Shown here: positions 45,182-52,792 of the stretch, one piece after another | Numbering within the stretch: the stretch's first letter is position 1 | How the letters are laid out: each line of letters opens with the position of its first letter | DNA from: DASQPA01 sp963757335 | GTDB taxonomy: Bacteria > Acidobacteriota > Thermoanaerobaculia > Multivoradales > UBA5704 | Length of the DNA stretch: 64,000 bases | NCBI GenBank assembly: GCA_963757335.1 | Contig: CAVWRJ010000004.1 | Coordinates: forward strand, 206,090 to 270,089 | Direction of reading: 5' to 3' | Made by a program: the position numbers and the translations under genes | The notes under the pieces: model-generated | Databases searched by the model: none | What the model was told of the DNA's origin: nothing | The model's input: only the letters and a program-made list of their open reading frames with translations

Positions 45182-45421
45182 CTAGAAGAGGTAGATCAGC
45201 CCGACGTTGGCGACCGCCTTCTCCTCCTGCACCCCGTTCAGGTTGCGGACGACCCCAGGGGAGTCGGGCTCGAAGGCCCCCTGCGATTTCTCGAAGGAGG
45301 CTGACCGTGGAGTCTCCTTTCCTTGAGAGTGACCTCCACAGGGGACGATTTCTGGCCCCGAGATCCTCGTATCCAGGTTAAACCTTTTGCTTTCAAGGCT
45401 TGCTCTCCCTGGCACCGCCAT
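45182..45421 (-). CDS. Small ORF upstream of the amide synthetase; candidate peptide or remnant
   Basis: 79 codons on the same strand, ending 45 bases before the amide-synthetase start. Weak ribosome site. The N-terminal two-thirds are polar (SKRFNLDTRISGPEIVPCGG, KETPRSASFEKS) with one Cys. The last 20 residues (EEKAVANVGLIYLF) look like the C-terminal strand of an outer-membrane barrel. It may be a precursor peptide of the operon or the end of a lost porin gene. The rest of the 45137-45470 gap is the AT-rich leader of the next plus-strand gene, where no convincing promoter is seen. Confidence 0.3.
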   Translation of the reverse strand: MAVPGRASLESKRFNLDTRISGPEIVPCGGHSQGKETPRSASFEKSQGAFEPDSPGVVRNLNGVQEEKAVANVGLIYLF

Positions 45422-45470
45422 TGCTATCTAGGAAGCCAGGTAGGAGACATCCCAACAAGGAGAGACAACC

Positions 45471-46109
45471 ATGAACGCTAAGACACTACTCGTCGCCGCC
45501 AGCCTCACCCTGCTGGGCACCGCCCCCGCGGCGTGGGCTCAGTATGACCGCCACGACCAGGGTGACCGCCACGACCAAGGGGACCACTACGACCAGGGCG
45601 ACCGCTACCCGGACGCCAGGCAGATGGAGCGGGTGACCGCCGAAGCGCACCAGATCTCGGCGACCGCCGTCAACATCAGCCGCCAGGCGGACCGCAACAA
45701 CCGCCATCCCAACGATCTGGAGGTGAATGCCCTGAATCGCCTGCACGAGCTGGCCAATCGCGCCATCCACTTCGAGCGCGAGGTCGGGCGCGACCGCCAG
45801 GACCCGCGCCACACTTCGGCCGACTTCCGGGCCCTAATCGAGTCCTTCAACCTCTCGGAGCGCTCTCTCCGCGAGATCAACCGCCGGCCCTACATCGACC
45901 GCGGCATGGATCGCCTGGCCGGCTATCTGGACGAGCTCGCGCCGTACTACGGCCAGGAGGCCAGGTTCCGCTCCGGCTACGGCCAGGACCGGGATCGTGG
46001 CCAGGGCCGCTACGACCGCGACCGTGACGGCCGCCAGCGCGACGGCGACCGCGGCTACGGATCGAACAATCAGGGCCAGGACAACGGCTACCGTCCGCCC
46101 GTCCGCTGA
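45471..46109 (+). CDS. Periplasmic protein with HDQGD repeats
   Basis: 212 residues, AAGGAG site. Signal peptide ending AAWA (residue 23). Mature N-terminus YDRHDQGDRHDQGDHYDQGDRY is a run of three 5-6-residue repeats, His/Asp-rich and a likely metal-binding or disordered region. Residues 55-165 are helical (LEVNALNRLHELANRAIHFEREVG). The C-terminus is Arg/Asp/Gly-rich. It is followed by a strong terminator, so it is a single-gene unit. Function unknown. Confidence 0.85.
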   Translation: MNAKTLLVAASLTLLGTAPAAWAQYDRHDQGDRHDQGDHYDQGDRYPDARQMERVTAEAHQISATAVNISRQADRNNRHPNDLEVNALNRLHELANRAIHFEREVGRDRQDPRHTSADFRALIESFNLSERSLREINRRPYIDRGMDRLAGYLDELAPYYGQEARFRSGYGQDRDRGQGRYDRDRDGRQRDGDRGYGSNNQGQDNGYRPPVR

Positions 46110-46129
46110 ACCCTCCGCTTTGGACCGCA

Positions 46130-46165
46130 GGCCCGGCCCGGCATCCCGCCGGCCGGGCCCTTTCC
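46130..46165 (+). terminator. Rho-independent-type terminator after the periplasmic protein gene
   Basis: GC-rich hairpin GGCCCGGCC.CGGC / GCCG.GCCGGGCC around an ATCCC loop (46130-46159), followed by CTTTCCTCT, a weak T-tract. Confidence 0.7.
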
Positions 46166-46192
46166 TCTCTGGCCGGCGCCCCCTCCGTCGCC

Positions 46193-46222
46193 TTGACAAC
46201 CTCTCGCCTCGCAGGGTACGTT
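46193..46222 (+). promoter_or_regulatory. Probable sigma-70-type promoter of the DoxX-like gene
   Basis: TTGACA (46193-46198), 18-base spacer, TACGTT (46217-46222). The downstream ATG is at 46311. Confidence 0.4.
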
Positions 46223-46310
46223 CTAACTCCTAGTCAACATTGGATTTCATGGTTTTTCTCTGAAGCTTTAGGCGCCGGCTCCCCGAGGCCGGTCCGGGGA
46301 CTCTCGAACG

Positions 46311-47606
46311 ATGGACGAGCCGATCGATCCGCGGTACGTCACCCCCCAGTGGAGCTTCGCCAAGCGGTTCCTCTTCCGCTTTTCCGCCCTCTATTTCCTG
46401 TTCTATCTCCTCCCCTTCCCGTTGGACGTCCTCCCCTATGTGGAGGTGGTCGGCGAGCCCTACCACAAGCTCTGGATGGCCCTCGTGCCCTGGGTGGGGA
46501 AGAGCCTCTTCTCGCTCAACATCAGCGTCTTCCCCAACGGCAGTGGGGACACGACCTACAACTACGTTGAGGTCTTCTGCTACCTGGTCGTGGCGCTCGT
46601 CTTCGCCGCCATCTGGTCGCTCCTCGACCGTGAGCGCCCCAACTACGTCCGCTTCCACCATTGGCTGCGGGTCTACGTCCGCTTCGCGCTCTCGACCGTG
46701 ATGATCTCTTACGGTGCGGTCAAGGTGATCAAGTCCCAGTTCCCCGCCCCGGGGATCGACCGTCTCCTCCAGCCCTTCGGCGACGCCTCGCCTATGGGGC
46801 TCCTGTGGACGTTGATGGGCACCTCCTTGATCTACAACGTCTTCAGCGGCGCCTGCGAGATGCTCGGCGGTCTCCTCCTTCTCGCCCGCCGGACGACGCT
46901 TCTGGGGGCGCTCTTTTCGATCGGCGTTCTCAGCAACGTCGTCCTGCTCAACTTCAGCTACGACGTCCCGGTCAAGCTCTACTCCCTTCACCTCCTTGCC
47001 ATGGCCGTCTTCCTCGCCTGGCCTGACCTGCGCCGACTCGCCGACTTCTTCCTCTTCCACCGGCCGATCGAGCCCGCACCGCTCGTCCACCTCTTCGAGC
47101 GGCGCTGGCTTCGCCGTGGCGGTGTGGTCCTCCGCACGGTCTTCGTCCTCGGCTTCGCCGGTCTGTCGCTCTATAGCGCCCAGCAGAACCGCAAGAACTA
47201 TGGCGACCTGGCGCCCAAGCCGCCGCTCTACGGCGTCTGGAACGTCGACGATCTCGAGCTCGCCGGCAAAGTGCGGCCGCCGTCGCTCGCCGACGATACC
47301 CGCTGGCGGCGGGTGATTTTCAGCGGTCCCGGCCAGGTGAGCATCCAGCTCATGAACAACGCCCGGCTGCGCTACAACCTGAAGCTCGACAAGGCCAAGG
47401 GCACCCTCGAATTCGCCCAGCGCCAAGACCCCAGGAAGAAGTTCACCCTCACCTACAAGCAGCCAGGCCCCGGGCTCCTCACCCTCGAAGGGACGACCCT
47501 GGAGCACGAGACGGTCCGCGCCCGTCTCCACTGGACGAAGCTCTCCTCGTTCCCGCTCCTCTCCCGCGGCTTCCACTGGATCAACGAGTTCCCCTACAAC
47601 CTCTGA
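46311..47606 (+). CDS. DoxX-like polytopic membrane protein
   Basis: 431 residues. About seven hydrophobic helices in residues 20-300 (for example FSALYFLFYLLPFPLDVLPYV, YVEVFCYLVVALVFAAIWSLL, LSTVMISYGAVKVIKSQFP and LGGLLLLARRTTLLGALFSIGVL). The helix order and the FSGACEMLGGLLLLARRTT segment recall DoxX-type four-helix modules. Residues 320-431 form a beta-rich soluble domain (LYGVWNVDDLEL..WRRVIFSGPGQVSIQLMNN..). Such proteins occur in Acidobacteria and Bacteroidetes and are of unknown function. The next gene is convergent. Confidence 0.8.
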   Translation: MDEPIDPRYVTPQWSFAKRFLFRFSALYFLFYLLPFPLDVLPYVEVVGEPYHKLWMALVPWVGKSLFSLNISVFPNGSGDTTYNYVEVFCYLVVALVFAAIWSLLDRERPNYVRFHHWLRVYVRFALSTVMISYGAVKVIKSQFPAPGIDRLLQPFGDASPMGLLWTLMGTSLIYNVFSGACEMLGGLLLLARRTTLLGALFSIGVLSNVVLLNFSYDVPVKLYSLHLLAMAVFLAWPDLRRLADFFLFHRPIEPAPLVHLFERRWLRRGGVVLRTVFVLGFAGLSLYSAQQNRKNYGDLAPKPPLYGVWNVDDLELAGKVRPPSLADDTRWRRVIFSGPGQVSIQLMNNARLRYNLKLDKAKGTLEFAQRQDPRKKFTLTYKQPGPGLLTLEGTTLEHETVRARLHWTKLSSFPLLSRGFHWINEFPYNL

Positions 47607-47641
47607 AGCTTTAAGCCCAGGCGCGAGAAAAAGACCCTTCG

Positions 47642-48724
47642 CTACTGGATGCCCAAGGTCAAAACGGGCTCCTTGAGATCGTGGCTGCCCGCCTTCAGCG
47701 AGTAGAGATAGGTGAGGAGGCTGAAGGTCGTCTTGGAGCTCAAGTCGGTGTCGGCGATGTAGTACCAGTAGCCCCGGTAGCGCACCTGGACCGCGGCGTT
47801 CGGCGGTGGGCTGGCGGCGGAGTGGACCTGGAGGAGATGCCCGGTCGCCGCCGCCCAGTCGAAGCGCTCGCCGTTCGCCGTCCGGGTGACCGTGACCCGC
47901 CCCTCGGTCTCGTGCCGCTCCGGCACCTCGACCGCCTGCGAAAGAAAGAAGAGGACGGCGAGGAGCGAGCGGCCGGTGACGGCGATCTCGTCCGGCTGCT
48001 TGCGCTTCAGGGCCGAGGTGATGCGGAACGTTCCCACCCCCGCGGGGAGATCGAGGAGCTTGCGGACCTCGGCGACCTCGGCGGCCAGGGGGCCCTCCGG
48101 AACGGAGGCGAGCTGGAGGACGAGGCTCTGGTCCGCTCCAAGCTCGACCTCCAGGAGCCCGGCGACCTGGAGCTTGCGCAGGAGCTGCGCCATGTGCTGG
48201 AAGCTCTCGTAGGTCGGGACGTAGTCTGGCGTGGGGCCCGAGGCACCGACGGCGTTCCGGAGATTGTTGACCCGCTGCACGCAGCAGAGGAGGAGCCGCT
48301 CGACGCTCCAGCCGGACTGCGAGAAGAGAAGGAGATTGGACGGCGCCACCGGGGTCAGCAGGCGGGCGACGAAATCCGCCCCCTGGAGCGGCCCGTAGGT
48401 GACCGTCGGATCCTCGGTGTAGGAGGCGCCGGGGCCCAGGTTGTAGGCCCGGGTCGTGCCGGTGCCGACGTTGATCTGCGCGCCGGTCCCCACGTTCGCC
48501 CCCAGCGAGTAGTGGGTGACGATCGAACCGACCTCCAGGAACAGCGGGGTGTCTCGATAGCGCAGGCGGACGAGATTGAGCAGAAGCTGCTCGTCCCAGG
48601 ACCGGGCGAGAGCCTCGCTGTAGTCGAAACGGGAGGCGGGGATGGTCCGCGGCCCGAGCTGCGCCGAGCAGCCGGTGAGGACCAGGAGAGCGCACACCGG
48701 TACGAGCTTCGACAGACTTCTCAT
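47642..48724 (-). CDS. Lipoprotein of unknown function
   Basis: 360 residues. The start at 48724 follows AAGGAG; a longer frame is a shadow. Lipobox LLVLTGC, Cys at about residue 19. The mature part contains RFDYSEALARSWDEQLLLNLVRLRYRDTPLFLEVGSIVTHYSLGANV, then a helical middle and a beta-rich end. I have seen this DTPLFLEV/SIVTHYSL pattern in uncharacterised proteins from soil bacteria but cannot name a family. 198 bases separate it from the divergent secreted gene; the imperfect dyad CTACAG..CTGTAG near 48832 could be an operator. Confidence 0.8.
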   Translation of the reverse strand: MRSLSKLVPVCALLVLTGCSAQLGPRTIPASRFDYSEALARSWDEQLLLNLVRLRYRDTPLFLEVGSIVTHYSLGANVGTGAQINVGTGTTRAYNLGPGASYTEDPTVTYGPLQGADFVARLLTPVAPSNLLLFSQSGWSVERLLLCCVQRVNNLRNAVGASGPTPDYVPTYESFQHMAQLLRKLQVAGLLEVELGADQSLVLQLASVPEGPLAAEVAEVRKLLDLPAGVGTFRITSALKRKQPDEIAVTGRSLLAVLFFLSQAVEVPERHETEGRVTVTRTANGERFDWAAATGHLLQVHSAASPPPNAAVQVRYRGYWYYIADTDLSSKTTFSLLTYLYSLKAGSHDLKEPVLTLGIQ

Positions 48725-48923
48725 CGCGGGCTCCTTCGAGAACGGCAGGGAGAAAGCCGCGGCATTGTAGCGCGGTGTAGCGCGGCAGCCGACCTCTCTG
48801 CATTTCTTAAGTATTGCAAATTCATATCTACAGTTATAGAGTTCTCTGTAGGGCTCTTGCTTAGCGTCGGAGACGTTCCGGGCAGTGGGAGCCACGGGTT
48901 CTTTTTCCGAGAAGGAGTTTTGC

Positions 48924-49637
48924 ATGAACAGTCCACTGGTTTTCGGGGCCGCGCCCGAGACCCGCTCCGCCCGGCCGACCGGCTTCCTCAAGATCGCCCT
49001 GGTCCTCGGGCTCCTTACCCTGGTCGGTTTCGTTCCACCGGTCGCCGCCTGCTCGGGTCCGCCGCGGACTCCGCCGACGGTCTCCGTCATCTTCCAGACC
49101 AGCACGACGGTCTGGATCGTCTTCCACAACTACGTCACTTTCAGCGCCACCAAAGGGCAGTTCTGTGCCAGCGGGCTGAACCAGGTCGGGCCGATCACCG
49201 GGTTCACCACCGCCCAACTCGTCGACTCCCGGACCGGCCAGACGGTCGCCGGCTTCGATTTCTCCCCCAACGCCAACGTCGGCCAGCAATTCGGCGCCGC
49301 CGCTCCGGTCGTCGGCACGGTCAAGCGGACGCGCGCCGGGCAGATCGTGCCCTCCGTGCCCCAGGCGCCCTTCGGCGGCTTCCTGGCCCCTATCAGCCAG
49401 AACGTGCCTGCCGGCGTCACGGCCGACCTCTGGATCTGCGTCACCGTCACCTCGGGCACCACGTTCGGCCAACTCGCCCAGGCCCTCTCGGCCCAGGGCC
49501 AGATCGGCACCTCCGCCGCCCAGTCGGATGGCACGCTCCTCTCTGGCCACACCAACATCGTGCGGCCGGGCACGATCGTCCAGATGGCCGGGACCAAGGG
49601 CCTCGTCTTCCCCCATCCCGCGAACGTCGAGGAGTAG
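48924..49637 (+). CDS. Secreted protein of unknown function
   Basis: 237 residues, GAAGGAG 7 bases before ATG. Long hydrophobic leader (FLKIALVLGLLTLVGFVPPVAAC), possibly a signal peptide or membrane anchor with a Cys at residue 43. The mature part is Gly/Thr/Val-rich and beta-like (TVSVIFQTSTTVWIVFHNYVTF, NVGQQFGAAAPVVG). No domain recognised. Ends in a clear hairpin terminator. Confidence 0.75.
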   Translation: MNSPLVFGAAPETRSARPTGFLKIALVLGLLTLVGFVPPVAACSGPPRTPPTVSVIFQTSTTVWIVFHNYVTFSATKGQFCASGLNQVGPITGFTTAQLVDSRTGQTVAGFDFSPNANVGQQFGAAAPVVGTVKRTRAGQIVPSVPQAPFGGFLAPISQNVPAGVTADLWICVTVTSGTTFGQLAQALSAQGQIGTSAAQSDGTLLSGHTNIVRPGTIVQMAGTKGLVFPHPANVEE

Positions 49638-49659
49638 TCGCCGAGCTTTTCCCCCTCTG

Positions 49660-49689
49660 GACCCTGCCGCTCCCTCCGGCGGCAGGGTC
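49660..49689 (+). terminator. Terminator-like hairpin after the secreted protein gene
   Basis: 11-bp perfect stem GACCCTGCCGC / GCGGCAGGGTC with an 8-base loop. No T-tract, so termination may need Rho or be partial. Confidence 0.6.
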
Positions 49690-49819
49690 GTTCCCGCTCG
49701 CGCGCTCACGGTAGGCGGGCTTTCCGGCTCCATAGGATCCCGCGCAGCACGAGGTTCTCCTCGCCCTTCCCGAAGAAGAGGACCGAGACCGTCGACAGGG
49801 CCGCGGTCGCAGGAAAGAG

Positions 49820-50160
49820 GCGTCTCTTCGCCGCCGGTTGCGACGCAAACTCCTCTTTTAAGACGCAGAAAAGCTCCTTTCGGACGCAGAAATGAACGCT
49901 TCAGACTCCGACAGGAGCTTTTCTGCGTCCGGAATGATCTTTTCTGCGTCCGAAAGGAACGCTTCGGCGTCTGAAAGACTCACTTCGGACTCCGAAGCGT
50001 TCATTCTAGCGTCCGAAACGCTCATTCCGAGTCCGAAAGGAGCTTTCCAGCGTCCGAAAGGAGCATTTCTGCGTCCGAAGAGAGCCTCGTAGCGTCCGGA
50101 ATGAGTCTCTAGCGTCCAGAAACGGGCAGTGTAGCGTCCGAAGAGAGGCGTTTGCCTCCC
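49820..50160. repeat. Degenerate tandem array B, 21-bp period
   Basis: Units beginning GCGTCYGAA/GACTCCGAA start at 49820, 49842, 49862, 49883, 49904, 49925, 49946, 49967, 49988, 50009, 50029, 50050, 50071, 50092, 50112, 50134 and about 50154. The consensus is GCGTCCGAAAGGAGCNTTTC-like. As in array A, spacing is kept at 21 while sequence drifts. Stray units recur at about 50342. Remaining gene-free bases to 50531 show a CCTCTGG/CCAGAGG inverted repeat near 50305-50330 and nothing else I can name. Confidence 0.88.
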
Positions 50161-50531
50161 TACGGGAGGTTGTCTGCTCCTAGAGAGGTGGCCGTAGCGC
50201 CGGAAGCGAGCGGGCGGGGAGGTAAGCGCTGCTCTTCTATATCAGTCAGCGACTTAAGAGCGGCGTCAAGGCCGCTTTGAGCCACGTACGACGGACGCTG
50301 GCGCCTCTGGGAAAGGACGCCAGAGGTGGGGAGGGAGAGTCTAGCGTCCGAAGATGAGAGGCTACGGGCGACTGGATGCTAGATCTGGACGCCAGAGATG
50401 CCGGCAGAGAAGGGCTGCGGCTCATTCGGTCGAGGAGTCGTCCCTCTCTTTCCACCGGGTCCCATCCATCTGTTGAGGCCTGAACCGGGAGCTCGCCGAG
50501 GGTATGGCATTATGGGGATCGGAGCCGCACG

Positions 50532-51695
50532 ATGTCACCTGTGATCGACAACCTCCTGCAGCAGGCCCTCCGGGCCCGAAGAGAGAACCGCCTCGTGGAC
50601 GCCCAGCACGACCTTCTCCTCGCCGTCGATTTCTTACGGCAGGAAGGCGCCAGAGCCGAGCTGGTCCAGGTGCTCCGGGATCTCGGCGAGTTGGAGCGGC
50701 GTTTGCCGGACGCCGAGGCCGCACGCCAGCACTACGAGGAATCCGTCGCCCTCTTCCGCGAGGTGGGGGAGCCGCTCCGGCTCGCCCACACGGTTCGGCA
50801 TCTCGGCGACGTGCACTACGAGGCGGGGCGTGCAGAGTTGGCCGAAGCCTGCTATCACGAAGCTCTGGCGCTCTATCGCGACCACGAGCACGCTCCACCG
50901 CTCGATCTTGCCAATGCCATTCGAAGTCTCGCGCTTCTCAAGGACACTGCCGGCGAGGTGGAAGAGGCGAGAGCGCTGTGGCAGGAGGCGCACGATATTT
51001 ACGCGGCCTTCGACGTGCAAGCGGGTGTCGCCGAGTGCGCTGCCCGGCTGGCTCGGCTGGCTCGACGCCAAAGAGACCAGAGGCAGAAAAGGGATAATTT
51101 CCGTATGAGGACGTTCAGCTCCAGTATAGACAGAATTTGGCGGCGGCTTTGTGCCGAAATCGGCGCGGACTACATTGAGGGCGGCTCCTGGTGGAAAGGC
51201 GACAAGGTAGAGGCCGTTTATGGGGAGTGGACGGTCACGCTGGATACCTTGGCGACCTCCACAATGTTCTACACGCGATTGCGCGCGCCCTATGTCAACC
51301 CCGATCACTTCCAGTTCACGATCTATCGACGTGGATGGTTCAGCGACATCGCCAAGTGGCTCGGGATGCAAGATGTAGAGGTCGGTCACGCGGAGTTTGA
51401 TCTGGATTTTGTCATCAAGGGGAACGATGAGGAAAAGCTGCGGGCATTGTTCGACAACGCGAGGCTCAGGGAGCTGATCACCGCCCAGCCGCAAGTTTAC
51501 TTCACGGTACAAGACGACGAGGGAATGTTCGGAGTGAATTTTCCCGCCGATACGGACGAGCTGTGCCTCTATGCCTACGGGATTGTCAGCGATGTGAAGA
51601 GATTGAAATTGTTATTTGAGTTGTTCTCAGAGACACTGGACCAGCTGTGCCGGATCGGTTCCGCGGATAAGGGAGCACCGAGGGTAAAGCTATAA
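50532..51695 (+). CDS. TPR protein fused to a lower-GC C-terminal domain
   Basis: 387 residues. Residues 1-185 are TPR repeats (RRENRLVDAQHDLLLAVDFLRQEG, ARQHYEESVALFREVGEPLRLAHTVRHLGDVHYEAG, LAEACYHEALALYRDHEHAP). After RDQRQKRDNFRM the DNA becomes clearly AT-richer and the protein changes to a globular domain (RTFSSSIDRIWRRLCAEIGADYIEGGSWWKGDKVEAVYGEW) that resembles DUF3137-type or related domains (weak recognition). The sharp change at about 51100 suggests a recent fusion or a transferred domain joined to a resident TPR gene. Function unknown. Confidence 0.8.
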   Translation: MSPVIDNLLQQALRARRENRLVDAQHDLLLAVDFLRQEGARAELVQVLRDLGELERRLPDAEAARQHYEESVALFREVGEPLRLAHTVRHLGDVHYEAGRAELAEACYHEALALYRDHEHAPPLDLANAIRSLALLKDTAGEVEEARALWQEAHDIYAAFDVQAGVAECAARLARLARRQRDQRQKRDNFRMRTFSSSIDRIWRRLCAEIGADYIEGGSWWKGDKVEAVYGEWTVTLDTLATSTMFYTRLRAPYVNPDHFQFTIYRRGWFSDIAKWLGMQDVEVGHAEFDLDFVIKGNDEEKLRALFDNARLRELITAQPQVYFTVQDDEGMFGVNFPADTDELCLYAYGIVSDVKRLKLLFELFSETLDQLCRIGSADKGAPRVKL

Positions 51696-51781
51696 AATGC
51701 CGTTTGGTAGAATTGGGCCGTAACACGGGGTTTTAAGAGCGGACTCAAGAAAAGCTCGCCAAAATCGGCGGCAGAGTCTCT

Positions 51782-52792
51782 TCAGTACCGGATCGCAATC
51801 TTCCCGATCATGTTCCCAGCTTCCACCCGGCGATGAGCCTCCCGGTGGTTCTCGGCGGTGAAGCCTTCCAGAGTCTCCCGGAGCGAGCTTCTGAGGCGTC
51901 CAGAATCGACCAGCGCGGCGACGCGGGCGAGGATGTGGTGCTGCTCGATCAGGTCGGGAGTCTCGAAGCTCGAACGGGTGAACATCAGCTCCCAGGCGAG
52001 AGCGGCGCTTTTGCCCATGAGCTTGGAGACGTCGAGACGCGTCGCGCCGAGGATGGTGCAGATCACGCCCTGGGGTGCGACCAGCTCGGCGAGCGCCTCC
52101 CAGTGGCCCTCGAAATCGTTGGTGCAGAGAATGGCGTCGACGTGCGGCTTCCCCAGGGCCCGCACGGAGGCGAGGAGGTCCCGGTGGTCGGCGATGGCGT
52201 CCGCCCCCAGCTCGCGGCACCAGCCGGAGGACTCCGGGCGGGAGGCGGTGGCGATCACGTGGAGCTCCGTGAGCTGCTTGGCGAGCTGAATCGCCATCGA
52301 GCCCACGCCGCCGGCGCCGCCCACGATGAGGAGCGACTTGCCGGCGCCTCCACCCTCGGGGATGTGCATCCGGTCGAAGAGCGCTTCCCAGGCGGTAAGC
52401 GAAGTGAGCGGCATTGCCGCGGCCTCTGCATAGCTCAAGGTCGCCGGCTTCGGCCCCACGATTCGCTCGTCCACTAAGTGGAGCTCGGCGTTGGTGCCCG
52501 GCCGCTTCACGCTCCCGGCGTACCAGACCTCGTCTCCGACTTTAAAGAGGCGGACCTCGGGGCCCACGGCTTCGACCGTCCCAGAGGCGTCGAAGCCGAG
52601 GATGCGGGGGGTAGGGAGGGTCGTGCCCTTGGCGGCGTTCTGCCGCTGCTTCAAATCCACCGGATTGACCGAGACCGCCCGCACTCGCACCAGGAGGTCG
52701 TGCGGACCGGGCGCCGGGGCCTCGGTTTCGAACTCGAAGAGGCTCGCCGGGTCGTCGACGGGGAGGGACGTCTTAAATCCGATGGCTTTCAT
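51782..52792 (-). CDS. Zinc-type (MDR) alcohol dehydrogenase/quinone oxidoreductase-like
   Basis: 336 residues. ATG at 52792 (MKAIGFKTSL) with GGAGG upstream; a TTG is one codon earlier. GroES-like N-domain with HDLLVRVRAVSVNPVDLK, GFDASGTVEAVGPEV and KVGDEVWYAGSVKRPGT. NAD(P) motif VGGAGGVGSMAIQLAKQLT. No structural-zinc Cys cluster, so it belongs to the zinc-less MDR subgroup; likely NADPH-dependent reduction of a quinone or enal. Its start overlaps the fruA stop (TGATG), suggesting read-through coupling. Confidence 0.9.
   Translation of the reverse strand: MKAIGFKTSLPVDDPASLFEFETEAPAPGPHDLLVRVRAVSVNPVDLKQRQNAAKGTTLPTPRILGFDASGTVEAVGPEVRLFKVGDEVWYAGSVKRPGTNAELHLVDERIVGPKPATLSYAEAAAMPLTSLTAWEALFDRMHIPEGGGAGKSLLIVGGAGGVGSMAIQLAKQLTELHVIATASRPESSGWCRELGADAIADHRDLLASVRALGKPHVDAILCTNDFEGHWEALAELVAPQGVICTILGATRLDVSKLMGKSAALAWELMFTRSSFETPDLIEQHHILARVAALVDSGRLRSSLRETLEGFTAENHREAHRRVEAGNMIGKIAIRY

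Noticed and set aside
46230..48803. An 857-codon minus-strand ORF
   Set aside because: Antisense shadow of the DoxX-like gene in high-GC DNA. The real minus-strand gene ends at 47642 and starts at 48724 in another frame.
49892..50092. Short ORF of heptapeptide repeats (SASERN..SETLIPS..PKGAFLR)
   Set aside because: Any 21-bp array gives heptads in all open frames. No ribosome site, and drift is not codon-biased by eye.
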